Shown here piece after piece: positions 48,112 to 58,789 of a stretch of 64,000 nucleotides of DNA (the stretch's first letter is position 1; each line of letters opens with the position of its first letter). Source of the DNA: Aporrectodea caliginosa (taxonomy: Eukaryota; Annelida; Clitellata; Crassiclitellata; Lumbricidae). The stretch covers positions 62,001 through 126,000 of the forward strand of contig JACEVL010000831.1 of assembly GCA_020284085.1 (NCBI GenBank), written 5' to 3'. The notes beneath the pieces were generated by a model. That model was not told where the DNA came from, made no database searches, and saw only the letters and a list, made by a program, of their open reading frames with translations. The translations under genes and the position numbers were made by a program.

Positions 48112-49812
48112 ATTATGTTGGTCTATATGTATCCGTATACGGTAATTGTGTCCCGTTCAAATACTCAGGCTTACTGTATGGTTCAGTTGCTGAAATTTAA
48201 AGGCTATTATATTAGTACATGCTCTCAACAACTTATGTTAAGTAAGCCTAACGAAACTTCATCATGACGTGTATTTTTAGATTTTAGACAGCATTATAAG
48301 AAGTGTGCACTTTATAAGAAAGTAGACAAGTAAGACATCCTTTGGAATTATGTTTTAGAACCCGTCTCTGATGGTGTCGACGGACAAATTTGTTGAAAGT
48401 TCTACTGACAGATGCCTTTTATAGTCATTGCAGAATATACACATACAGCCTCTGGTGCGTAGAAATTTCCCTCTAGGGATCCCGACCGCTACATAAATAT
48501 ACCACCAAGGGTTTGCGGGCTGCTTCAAAATCTAAACGAGGCCCGTGAGTAAATGCTTCCTTGTGTAATTCAAGTTCCACTCTGCAACTGCCATAGAATA
48601 TTTTAGCTCTGTTTTGTATTTAGGAACATGAAAGAAAGATGCCGAATGCGTTGATCTATAACCAGGCTCTACATTGCTTAGCCCACGTAAGGCTTCCGAG
48701 TGCACAATGTGAGCCTGGTTAGTCAAAGTTGGTGCGACATGACAGCATCACGAGGATGCTACCACACCTTAATCATCTAGCTCTAGCCGCATCCGAATAG
48801 CACCAAACCGTGGCCGCATTCCGAGTTATTTGAAAGTCAAATTGCAATTGTTCTGGCGGCGAAGTCAAATTGCAATTGTTCTGGCTGCGTATTTTGGCAG
48901 CTTTAAACATTTCCTCAACGCAGCAACATGAACTGTCAATGCTGATTGGATGAAGCAATCTGATTTTCAAATCCATGTCTAGCAGTAGCAGATACTCTGT
49001 GGTGGTTAAAACCAGGGTTCTAGAAATTGGGTTAATACTTACTACTGCCTCCAATTTACCAATCGCATAATAATATTGTTTCTTAATAGTTTCAAAAGTC
49101 ATAAGGCAAATACTAAGTTCATACTTCACGGCATGTTGTACATATGGGATAAACTTTTAGTAGGAGTACAGGAACCTCTAGCCTAATTAGAGTTAGGTAT
49201 GGTACTACCATTCAGTCCAAAAGCAGTGTATACTATAGTTCTTCCATTCCAAAATTTTGGGAATACAGTAACCTAAGACCGAAGAGTTGTGGTGTCTGAA
49301 CGTGATAACAAAATAATATGACCACATTAGTATTATATTAAAACACCATTGTTTTCATGACATCTCCACTCAATTACTACGTCATAATATAACTCCGCCA
49401 CTGTTCGCTTTCTGACAGTGCCAGTCCCAAAGCCTGGATAAAGGAGGAGGGGGACGCTAATGGTCTTAGTTACCACACAGCTAGTCGTTAAAAAGGAACT
49501 ACAAACATACATACGTCATAATATTATAGTTGTCTTCAGCTGCTCTGCTCTAGCACAGGTTCTAATCCAGGTACGTATTATACACATGTAGTACTGTAAA
49601 CTCCTTAAAAACGTCGTGTGAAATCGTTTTGGGGCGATAATCGGGGTCATGAAAATGGCACACCATATGCTTACATAACAAAGCATTCATGGCATTTGGT
49701 TAATTATATTTATGCAGGCAAATCGACCAATAATTATTCTTGCAAAGCAAAAAATTACCTGTGGAGATTTAAAAACACCTTATTTAATATCAGAAATAAA
49801 ATTTGAAGTAGG
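48112..49812. repeat. Array unit A (most complete copy)
   Basis: It begins near GTTGGTCTATATGTATCCGT, as unit D does. It runs through TGCGGGCTGCTTCAAAATCT and ACCACACCTTAATCATCTAG to CAGAAATAAAATTTGAAGT. It contains a 27-base direct duplication around GTCAAATTGCAATTGTTCTG (about 48834-48886) that is shared with unit B and absent from C and D. It also contains the dispersed repeat at 49390-49510. A minus-strand frame (48532-48726) is conserved between units but has no known domain. Confidence 0.88.
49390..49510 (+). repeat. Short dispersed repeat, copy 3 of 3
   Basis: CAGTGCCAGTCCCAAAGCCT, then GGAGGAGGGGGACGCTAATG and CACACAGCTAGTCGTTAA. It lies inside array unit A and is missing at the corresponding place in units C and D. 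Confidence 0.75.
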
Positions 49813-50625
49813 GCGATGCCTGTGTACAAGTGTGACACTGATATACAATTATATAATTCATCACGATGCATATTTTCGAATTTGAGACAGCATTATAAGA
49901 AGTGTGCACTTTATAAGAAAGTAGACAAGTAAGACTTCCTTTGGAATTACGTTTTAGAACCCGTCTCTGATGGTGTCGACGGACAAATTTGTTGAAAGTT
50001 CTACTGACAGATGCCTTTTATAGTCATTGCAGAATATACACATACAGCCTCTGGTGCGTAGAAATTTCCCTACGGATCCCGACCGCTATATAAATATACC
50101 ACCAAGGGTTTGCGGGCTGCTTCAAAATCTAAACGAGGCCCGTGAGTAAATGCTTCCTTGTGTAATTCAAGTTCCACTCTGCAAATGCCATAGAATATTT
50201 TAGCTCTGTATTGTATTTAGGAACATGAAAGAAAGATGCCGAATGCGTTGATCTATAACCAGGCTCTACATTGCTTAGCCCACGTAAGGCTTCCGAGTGC
50301 ACAATGTGAGCCTGGTTAGTCAAAGTTGGTGCGACATGACAGCATCACGAGGATGCTACCACACCTTAATCATCTAGCTCTAGCCGCATCCGAATAGCAC
50401 CAAACCGTGGCCGCATTCCGAGTTATTTGAAAGTCAAATTGCAATTGTTCTGGCGGCGAAGTCAAATTGCAATTGTTCTGGCTGCATCTTTTGGCGGTTT
50501 TAAACATTTCTTCAACGCAGCAACATGAACTGTCAATGCTGATTGGATGAAGCATTCTGATTTTCAAATCCATGTCTAGCATTAGCAGATACTCTGTGGT
50601 GGTTAAAACCAGGGATCTAGAACTC
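49813..50625. repeat. Array unit B (shortened)
   Basis: It starts GCGATGCCTGTGTACAAGTG and matches unit A closely from 48290 to about 49020, including the internal 27-base duplication. It stops at CAGGGATCTAGAA, where A and C continue. The minus frame 50129-50323 is nearly identical to 48532-48726. Confidence 0.9.
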
Positions 50626-51912
50626 GCGATGCCTGTGTACAAGTGTGACACTGATATCTTCTTCTTTGCTTCTCCTCCGTCAGGCCAAGGCCAACGATGA
50701 GTCCTCAACTTGTCGTCTCCAGAATTCTCTATCCACTGATATACAATTATATAATTCATCACGACGCATATTTTCGAATTTGAGACAGCATTATAAGAAG
50801 TGTGCACTTTATAAGAAAGTAGACAAGTAAAACTTCCTTTGAAATTACGTTTTAGAACCCATTTCTGATGGTTTCGACGGACAAATTTCTTGAAAGTTCT
50901 ACTCACAGATGCCTTTTATAGTCATTGCGGAAATATACACATATGCAGCCTCTGGTACGTAGGAATATCCTTATGGATCCCACCGCTATATAAAATATAC
51001 CACCAAGGGTTTGCGGGCTGCTTCAAAATCTAAACGAGGCCCGTGAGTAAAAGCGTGCTTGTGTAATTCAAGTTCCACTCTGCAACTGCCATAGAATATT
51101 TTAGCTCTGTATTGTATTTAGGAACATGAAAGAAAGATGCCGAATGCGTTGATCTATAACCAGGCTCTACATTGCTTAGCCCACGTAAGGCTTCCGAGTG
51201 CACAATGTGAGCCTGGTTAGTCAAAGTTTGGTGCAACATGGTAGCATCACGAGGATGCTACCACACCTTAATCATCTAGCTCTAGCCGCATCCGAATAGC
51301 ACCAAACCGTGGCCGCATTCCGAGTTATTTGAAAGTCAAATTGCAATTGTTCTGGCTGCGTCTTTCGGCGGCTTTAAACATTTCCTCAACGCAGCAACAT
51401 GAATTGACAATGCTGATTGGATGAAGCAATCTGATTTTCAAATCCATGTCTAGCATTAGCAGATACTCTGTCGTGGTTAAAACCAGGGATCTAGAAATCG
51501 GGTAATACTTATTCCTGCCTCCAATTTACCAATTGCACAGTAATTATTGTTTTCTAATAGTTTCAAAAGTCATAAGGCAAATATGAAATACCAATTTCAC
51601 ACTTCACTTAAACGGCATGTTGTATGTACGGGATATACTGTTATTAAGAGTACAGGAACCTCAAGTCTGAAAAGATTAGGTACGGTACTAGCCTCCAGTC
51701 CAAAAACTGCATATACTATACCGTCTAAATGCTAACTTCCATTCCAAAATTTTGGGAATAGGGTAACCAATGTACGAAGAGCTGTGGTGTTTGAACGTGA
51801 TAACAATATAATATGACCACATTAGTATTATATTAAAACATTATTGTTTTCATCCGTCACGTGACTTCTCCGCCCAATTATTACGTCACATAGTTGTCTT
51901 CAGGAGCTCTGT
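50626..51912. repeat. Array unit C
   Basis: It starts with the same GCGATGCCTGTGTACAAGTG as B and runs to about TGTCTTCAGGAGCTCTGTT. It has one copy of the 27-base motif, not two. Near its start it carries a ~72-base insertion flanked by ACTGATAT. The minus frame 51030-51239 corresponds to those of A and B. Confidence 0.88.
50657..50737 (-). mobile_element. Tiny insertion in unit C with 8 bp repeat ACTGATAT
   Basis: Unit B reads ACACTGATATACAATTATAT. Unit C has a block of about 72 bases between two copies of ACTGATAT at the same place. The minus strand of the insert reads a CTGACGGAGGAGAAGCAAAG end, resembling LINE ORF 3' ends. It may be a very short 5'-truncated retrocopy. Confidence 0.6.
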
Positions 51913-51934
51913 TACTTATGCATTGATCTGACTG

Positions 51935-52345
51935 TTGATGCCTACTGAAGGAGGACGAAAGATGGATTCTAGTGGGAGAAATGAGCTGATTAAGAAGAAT
52001 AGTGGGGAGCACCAGACGAGACAGGATTCGTAATAAGGTAATCCGGAAAGAGTTGGGACAGAGGGAAACACTATTAGACACGATCAGAAAAAGAAGGGGG
52101 CCCGATAGCGCATTGGATAACATCTGACACAGAGAGCGAGAGGTACCGAGTTTGAGCCCCCGTTGGGCGGATATGCTTTGTAGGCTGCTATTAGCGCCGT
52201 GTATTGCAGGCTGTCTGTTCTGTTAGTAGTTAAGATTTAAATTGCATAACATGTAAATGTACAGCGCAGTGCGTTTGCCAGGCGCTTATTAAAGAAAAGA
52301 TATTATTATTATTATTATTAAGACCCGACATGGTTTGGTGATGTA
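51935..52345 (+). pseudogene. Second dead LINE fragment, split by a SINE
   Basis: CCTACTGAAGGAGGACGAAA, GACGAGACAGGATTCGTAAT and GATCAGAAAAAGAAG match 46998-47160. After the SINE, TGGTTTGGTGATGTAGTAGG matches TAGTTTGGTCATGTAGCAAG at 47163. The frame is broken. Confidence 0.8.
52098..52318 (+). mobile_element. SINE-like insertion, family E, with an (ATT)n tail
   Basis: It starts GGGGCCCGATAGCGCATTGG with an A-box-like region, then a B-box-like GAGTTTGAGCCCC. It ends CGCTTATTAAAGAAAAGATA followed by (TTA)n. It separates two halves of a LINE fragment that are continuous at 47160, so it inserted later. Confidence 0.75.
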
Positions 52346-52611
52346 GTAGGAATGATCAATTCCTCCTCCCTCCCTTCCCTTACATCTCCTTGTACCATCC
52401 CAAAAAGCATTTTCACCAATACTAGGAAATATATGATTCTGATAGGGAGTCATGATAAACCCATGGCGGACAGTGAAATGAATAAACCAGTAGTAAGATG
52501 GAATTCAAGTTTTGTGAATAGTCTGTGGGGACGCTATAAATGTATTCTATATGTTTTACTTAAAATTACGTATGTTTACGTGAATGCCTATGTATGATCA
52601 TGTTGGATGTT
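52346..52611. other. Spacer between LINE relic and unit D
   Basis: AT-rich DNA with one short plus frame (52352-52597); nothing recognised. Confidence 0.45.
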
Positions 52612-53902
52612 TATGTTGGTCTATATGTATCCGTAAATGGTAATTGTGTCCCGTTCAATTACTTAGGCCTAACACATGGTTCTGTTGCTGAAATTTAAAA
52701 GGCAAAAGTGCAAGCTCTCAACAGCTAGCTTAGGCCTAGGCTCTTTGTTAAGTAAAGCTCAAGATCACCCCAAGAATGGCTCTACAAGTAAGATTTGCAA
52801 TGATATGTATGTACGCAAACATTTCCAAATAGTACTTTTGATTTCCATGTTCTTTAACACATTGGTCCTTGTCATTGGTCCTTGTCTATAGGATTATCTA
52901 CCACCGAAGTCTAATTAAACTTCATCACGACATGTATTTTTGGATTTGAGACAGAATTGTAAGAAGTGTGAACTTTATAAGAAAGAAGGCGAGTGAGACG
53001 TCCTTTCGAATTACGTTTTATAAACCGTCTCTGATGGTTTCGACGGACAAATTTGTTGAAAGTTCTACTGACAGATGCCTGTTATAGTCATTGCAGAAAT
53101 ATACACATACACAGCCTCTGTGCGTAAGAATTACCCTTATTGGGATCCCGACCGTTATATAAAATATACCACCAAGGGTTTGCGGGCCGCCTGAAAATCA
53201 AAATGAGGCCCGTGAGTAAAAGCTTGTTTGTGTATGCCCTAATTCAAGTTCCGCTCTGCAACTGTCGTAGAATATTGTAGCTCTGTTCAGAAGCCAGTAT
53301 TGTATTTGGAAACATGAAAGAAAGATGCCGAATGCGTCGATCTATAACCAGACTGCTACATTGCTTAGGCCCACGTAAGGCTCCCGAGTGCACAATGTGA
53401 GCCAGGTTAGTCGAAGTTTGGTGCAACATGGTAGCATCACTAGGGTGCTACCACATCTTAATCATCTAGCTCTAGCCGCTTCCGAATAGCACCAAACCGT
53501 GACCACATTCCGAGTTATTTGTAAGTCAAATGGCAATTGATTTGGAGGCATCTTTTGGCGGCTTTAAACATTTCTTCAACTCAGCAACAATGCTGATTGG
53601 ACGCAGCAATCTGATTTTCAAACCTATGTCTGGCATTAAGAGACACTCAGTGATCGTTAAAATCAAGGATCTAGAGATCGGGTGATGCTGCCTCCAATTT
53701 ACCAATCGCATAGTAATTATCGTTTACTAATAGTTTCAAAAGTCATACGGCAAATACCACTTTCATACTTCATTTAAACGGCATGTTATTAAGAGTACAG
53801 GAACATTCTAGTCTGAAAACTTTAGGTACAGTACTAACCTCCAGTCCAAAAACTGCGTATACTATACCGTCTACTCTATACGATAACTTCAATTCCAATT
53901 TT

Positions 53903-54542
53903 GGTACTTGTCGGTTAATACACCGCATTTCATTTTCTCGTGTACCTTGTCGGTAAGTTCACCGCATTTAATTGTTGCGTCTACCTTGCTTGTTCATGCA
54001 CCGGAATAAATTTCTACGCGTTTCTTTCCTTTTAAGTATCGTTTTGTATTAGAAAACATGGACGACATTAACCCTAACCCTAACCGACCCTCACGCAACC
54101 TCAACGTAACCGATATGGACTATAAAACTTAAAGTCGTGAGGGTCAGTTAGGGTCAGGGTTAGTGTCGTCATTAGAAGACATATATTAACTGTCACGAAG
54201 ACATTATAGGGGTCTCATGTTGTCGGTTAATTAACCCCATTGAACCCACATGCTCGATTCGTACATGTGCGAATTCATGTGGCGCAATCGAATCAAAGTT
54301 CGTCAGCTGAACGCTTTCAATACCATCCTGCAAGATATTGCTGTCTTTTGGCCACCAGCTTAATTGGGCTTGGAAGTACACACATGTGCATGGTACAAAT
54401 GTTTATTAACTTCGCTTTCATGAGAATAGTTATAATTAAAAGATGTCTTTCTAGACCATCGTGCTATTAATTTTACGTGGGAAAGTCATGTAATACATTA
54501 GCATGGGAAAAATGAAATGCGGTGAATTAACTGACAAGTACC
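53903..54542. mobile_element. Foldback/MITE-like element 1, 640 bp, TSD CCAATTTT
   Basis: Exact duplications CCAATTTT lie at 53895-53902 and 54543-54550. The left end GGTACTTGTCGGTTAATACA is matched by the reverse of the right end (ACTGACAAGTACC). Units A and C show the uninterrupted site. Inside is an inverted repeat with ACTAACCCTGACCC-type, telomere-like motifs (54063-54175). The left arm has three ~37 bp tandem sub-units (TTGTCGG...CACCGCATTT). There is no coding capacity. Confidence 0.92.
54063..54175. repeat. Inverted repeat with telomere-like TAACCC motifs
   Basis: GACGACATTAACCCTAACCC at the left pairs with GGTTAGTGTCGTC at the right, with CCGACCCTCACG/CGTGAGGGTC inside and a ~35-base loop. 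Only two or three TAACCC units occur, so it is not a telomere. Confidence 0.85.
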
Positions 54543-55157
54543 CCAATTTTTTTGGAATACAGTAACCTACGTCCGAAGAGTTGTGGTGTTTGAACGTTGT
54601 AACAATATAATATATGACCACCTATGACCACCTTAGTATTATAATATCTATAAAAATACATAGATACTATAATACGATATTAAAACACCATTGTTTTCAT
54701 TGTCACTTATGACGTCTCCACCCAATTATTACGTCACATAATTGTCTTCTGGAGCTCTGTTCTCACGCAGGTTCTACTCCAAGTATCTGTTATACACATG
54801 TTATGTAGGACTGGAAACTCCTTATACAACGTCGTGTGAATAATAGTTTTTGGGGGGGCGATAATCGGGGTAACGAAAATGTCACACCATATGTACATAG
54901 CAGAAGTATTCAGTTAATTATATTTATGCAGGTAAATCGACGAATACTTGCGAAGTAAAAATTACCTGCAGAGATTTGAAAACACCATATTTAACATCAG
55001 AAATAAAATTTTAAGTCGAGCGACGTCTGATATACAATAATCATTTTCACGATTACCTTGCTTCTAATTATAGATACGTAATACATGGATACAGCAGGCA
55101 GCTTGATTTATGATGCAAACATCTAATCTTGGTCAGTTACGTCATATAGTGCAGAAA

Positions 55158-57312
55158 CATCATCATCATATTCGTTTAATTTCAAAATAATCCAGTTGAC
55201 AAAACGCAACAGGTTACAAGTAACACAATTAGCTAATAGAGTCAGGCTAAAGATAATAATTCAAAACAGATACAAGTAATTATAATACAATTAATATGTA
55301 TCTTTAAACAAGATTCTTGGTATGTAATTACATTTATCATTGATTGGGAGATTAAAATTATGAATTCTGGGTCGTAAGTTATATTTGATTTGCTGTGTAG
55401 GCGGGAAAATTCCTCGGAGAACATGACATGATTCCCCACAAATAGCCCGAAATAAGCCAGAATCAGCAGCTTGGGACATATCTACAACGCTAGGGGTAGT
55501 AGATAAGAGGAAGCCTCTACGTTTCATCCTATTTAGCATACTCTGTAATTTATTCCTATCAGTCTCACTGGCATACCCCCACCAGGCAGGGGAGGCATAC
55601 ATTAGGTGTGCAACAGTGGTTGCCATAGCAACATCATGCAATGCGTAAGTAGACATGCCATGATCTCTCAAAACACGGAGGGCGTATAGAGAAGTGGAAC
55701 TTGAGGCAAGGACTTTTTCAGTATGCTTTGTCATGCGCATGTCAGAACTTAGGGTAATCCCTAGCACTCTATAGCTAATTGTGTCAACCCTTTCAGCACC
55801 TTGGATGACAATAGGTATAGATGATGCTTTGAAACCCCTTTTTGAGAAAATTATTTCACGAGTCTTAGATGGATTTAACTTCAAATTATTGGTTTTTGCC
55901 CAGGATGCCACATGGTCATATTCTTCGGCAGCTGTTCCAATATTAGATGATCCTACTAATAAATAGGTATCATCAGCATATTTAACAAGAATATTAAATC
56001 TGTTTTTGGGATGAAGGTCAGCCGACCCAACTACGTAGGATCCAGGTCCAACCCCAGATCCTTGAACAACACTAGCATTTATGGATGCAATTGACGAGAC
56101 TTCTCCTTGAAACTTGGTGATATGCTTGCGGTCATGAAAATAGTTTGAAAGCCAATTGAAAATATGATCCGGAATATCAATAGATCCAAGCTTTTCCAAC
56201 AAAGTGTGATGACGAATAGTGTCAAATGCTTTGGAGAAATCCATTGAGACCATGATGACAAATTCATGTTCCTGTAAGAGGGAAGTAATATGATGTAAGA
56301 GGGCGATTAAGGCAGCAGTAGTTGATCCTGTAGGCCGGAATCCATATTGATCAGCTAGATTCTCTGATGTAGGTGGTACTTGGAACGCAGGGTAGATATA
56401 AGTGCGTACGATTACTCGTTCAACAAGACGTGAAAGGATAGGCACCACGGATATCGGACGATAATCAGCTGGAGAAGCAGGATCAGGAACTTTAGGAATT
56501 GGATGAATGACTGCAATCTTCCATTGGTTAGGCACGTGTGAAGTTGCTAGAGAATTGTTGATCAAGTGAGTGAGGATGGGTGCAATGATGGGTGCCAGAA
56601 TTCGAAGAAACCATGCAGGAAGGGCATCAGAACCCTCAGCAGTGGCATGAAGCCGGTCCAGAAGATAGAATACATTCATTTCGGAGAGAATAGAATATCC
56701 AGGCTCAGCGGTCGATCGAAGAGGTGTATTAATGTATTCAGCATCAGTAGAGGTTTTAGCATAATGAGAATTAAGTTCTTCAGCTGTAATCACACTAGTC
56801 GGTACACGGGTAGACGTCTTTTTTGTTAGTTGGTTAACTGTCTGCCAAAGTTTCTTTGTTCCATCACGTGGATTGAGATTATTCAGGTGAGTACGATTAA
56901 CCCTCGAGATTGCTTTGCCAATCCTCAACGCTAATGCAGATGCCTCCTCTAATTGACCCTTTCTCATAAGTTTATTCTTTTTACGAGTCAAAAACTTAAT
57001 CTCAGGTGTAAAATAGACAGGATCCTTATTAGTGATGGTTACGGCTCGTAAGGGGTAATATGTATCCAACCACAATGACATTTGCTGGTAGAAGGCATCC
57101 CACGATTCTTGCGGATCAAGAATAGATCGAATAAAAGAATCGTCAAAGTCCTTTAGATCTGACAATAAAGATGCATTCTGATTAGGAGTCTGGCCCTCTG
57201 GATGCAGTCTTTGTATCTCACTGTTAAAATCTTTGCTTTCTACTGTGCAGTGATTATAACCATTAGAACCTGGGACAATTGTAACTGGAACTTCTCGTAA
57301 TCGTAAACTCTA
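55158..57312 (-). mobile_element. 5'-truncated non-LTR retrotransposon with intact RT frame
   Basis: The element reads on the minus strand and ends in a short (ATG)n tail at about 55158-55170, followed rightward by its 3' UTR (AATTAAACGAAT on the minus strand). Its 5' part, including any ORF1 and the endonuclease, is missing. The related 3' end at 59200-59320 has a (TATTG)n tail. The open frame shows no stop over about 670 codons, so this is a fairly young insertion. Confidence 0.9.
55291..57309 (-). CDS. Reverse transcriptase of a non-LTR retrotransposon (Jockey/CR1 group)
   Basis: The frame is open from just after a stop at 57312-57310 to a stop at 55291. It has no clear ATG start, as expected of a truncated element. 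The RT palm is complete: ADYRPISVVPILSRLVERV (fingers), MDFSKAFDT near 56240-56218 and the catalytic YADD at 55980-55969. After the palm come the thumb block NNLKLNPSKT and the ASPAWWGYAS block typical of this group. The product would copy LINE RNA by target-primed reverse transcription. The endonuclease needed to nick DNA is absent, so this copy cannot move by itself. The exact clade is inferred from these blocks and needs a tree. Confidence 0.9.
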   Translation of the reverse strand, partial: SLRLREVPVTIVPGSNGYNHCTVESKDFNSEIQRLHPEGQTPNQNASLLSDLKDFDDSFIRSILDPQESWDAFYQQMSLWLDTYYPLRAVTITNKDPVYFTPEIKFLTRKKNKLMRKGQLEEASALALRIGKAISRVNRTHLNNLNPRDGTKKLWQTVNQLTKKTSTRVPTSVITAEELNSHYAKTSTDAEYINTPLRSTAEPGYSILSEMNVFYLLDRLHATAEGSDALPAWFLRILAPIIAPILTHLINNSLATSHVPNQWKIAVIHPIPKVPDPASPADYRPISVVPILSRLVERVIVRTYIYPAFQVPPTSENLADQYGFRPTGSTTAALIALLHHITSLLQEHEFVIMVSMDFSKAFDTIRHHTLLEKLGSIDIPDHIFNWLSNYFHDRKHITKFQGEVSSIASINASVVQGSGVGPGSYVVGSADLHPKNRFNILVKYADDTYLLVGSSNIGTAAEEYDHVASWAKTNNLKLNPSKTREIIFSKRGFKASSIPIVIQGAERVDTISYRVLGITLSSDMRMTKHTEKVLASSSTSLYALRVLRDHGMSTYALHDVAMATTVAHLMYASPAWWGYASETDRNKLQSMLNRMKRRGFLLSTTPSVVDMSQAADSGLFRAICGESCHVLRGIFPPTQQIKYNLRPRIHNFNLPINDKCNYIPRILFKDTY

Positions 57313-57705
57313 AATTTCTAAAGCGCTACTTTAAAACTAGGCACATGGTACCAGCTTATTCTGAATCGCTGCGTCGGGTCAGAAGAAGTTCCATATAAGC
57401 CTTATTGTGACCTTAAGACTTTCCTGTTCTCTGACGCAGGCACTGAAGCAGGTCGAGAGCCATTGGAGAATGGAGAAGCATAAATTCTGTAAATAAATGT
57501 GATTTGAAACATGTTTTATTATAAAATGGAAATTTGGTTTAGGGGTCAGAGCGTTGTGACGTCATTTTTCAGAGGTATTACTTTTTGTGACGAAGTGTGA
57601 CGAGTGGGAGGGGGTTAAAAATCGGCCAAAATTGCGTGACGTCATTTATGGACGGCCCTAGCCCGGCTAAAGGCTCGCCAAAGTAATGCTCTTAGCGTTA
57701 TGATA
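57313..57705. other. No feature seen
   Basis: Non-coding DNA between the LINE truncation point and a foldback element. The GTGACGTCATTTTT/GTGACGTCATTTAT pair (about 57557 and 57638) is a short direct repeat. Confidence 0.5.
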
Positions 57706-57713
57706 AAATTTAC

Positions 57714-58241
57714 GGTACTTGTCGTTTTCACGACCCCCAAAATTCTTCATATATTACCTCATTTAAAATTCTTCATATTCTGCGTTATTTTAATTCTATG
57801 TTACGTCAGAACTTAGGCCTATCTATTACGTCATAAACCTGAACGAACACTACTTTAAGTTTTCGTCATTAGAAACATGGACGATACTAACCCTGACCCT
57901 AGTCCAAATCGGTTACGTTGAGGTTATGCCTCGGATTGGATTGGATCCTCAGTTTAACGGCAGCTTATGACAACATAGGCCGTTGCCGCCGACAAAGATT
58001 ATTTTTGGCATATTACAGCTCTTGTCACGCGCCGTGAGGGTCGGTTAGGGTCAGGGTTAGTGTCGTCCATGTTTTCTAATAATAATGTCAGAGCCGTATA
58101 TATGAAATGTTTTCTAATGACGAAACTTTCAGGTTTATGACGTAATGGATAAGTTCTGACGTAACATAGAATTAAAATAACGCGTAGAATATTAAGAATT
58201 TTAAATGAGGAATTTTGATGGTCGTAAAACCGACAAGTACC
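57714..58241. mobile_element. Foldback/MITE-like element 2, 528 bp, TSD AAATTTAC
   Basis: Exact duplications AAATTTAC lie at 57706-57713 and 58242-58249. The termini are GGTACTTGTCG and CGACAAGTACC. Arms of ~190 bases pair along most of their length (TTTAATTCTATGTTACGTCA, TACGTCATAAACCTGAA, AACATGGACGA). Next to the loop are telomere-like ACTAACCCTGACCCTA motifs, as in element 1. No coding frame is seen. Confidence 0.92.
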
Positions 58242-58249
58242 AAATTTAC

Positions 58250-58789
58250 AAAACTTTCTTATAAGAATTTGTAGGTAAACGCGACTATTTTGACTCTTTT
58301 GAGCTCGCAATTTACTTTAAATGCCGATATAATTATGAACATTTTCAGTTTCGAAATTGTCATATTTGGCGGCCATTAATTTTGTCTACATCACGCGGGG
58401 CTAAATGGAGCCTATGCAAATCAGGTGCATTCGTCATATTAAACCATGACGCCACCCCGAAAAATTAAGATTGCCTGTAATGGAACACTAATAACTCGAG
58501 AATGAGAGACAGAGCTCAGAGGTAATGGAAGAACGGCCGACCCCCAGCTTCGTCTACTATTATAATTATTATTTAACCCTGGGAACAAATCATAGGCCTA
58601 TATAACGTAGAGCAAGGGCCATCCTTGACGTGGAGGTAGCCGGTGTGGTACTATTTTCAACTCATAATTTACTTTAAATTGCGATATATTTTACATTTTA
58701 AGTTTGGAAGTGGTAATCGTTTCAAACCCGTCGAAATCTAGGTCAACCAATAGTCCTATACATATCAAGGATACAAGGATATAAGGATC
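58250..58789. other. AT-rich DNA with a diverged ~60 bp direct repeat
   Basis: AATTTACTTTAAATGCCGAT (about 58312) and AATTTACTTTAAATTGCGAT (about 58667) head two similar ~60-base blocks. No gene is seen. Confidence 0.5.

Larger units (their letters stand above)
52612..55035. repeat. Array unit D, interrupted by a foldback element
   Basis: The start (GTTGGTCTATATGTATCCGT) and end (CAGAAATAAAATTTTAAGTC) match unit A. It is more diverged than A-C, and the counterpart of their conserved minus frame is broken (53244-53429). A 640 bp foldback element at 53903-54542 interrupts it. Confidence 0.88.

Noticed and set aside
50370..50906. 178-codon minus frame across units B and C
   Set aside because: It crosses the unit junction and the ~72 bp insertion; the fusion is a by-product of the duplication and has no domain.
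54063..54175. Interstitial telomere
   Set aside because: Only two or three TAACCC units occur in each arm of an inverted repeat within a transposon with 8-base TSDs.
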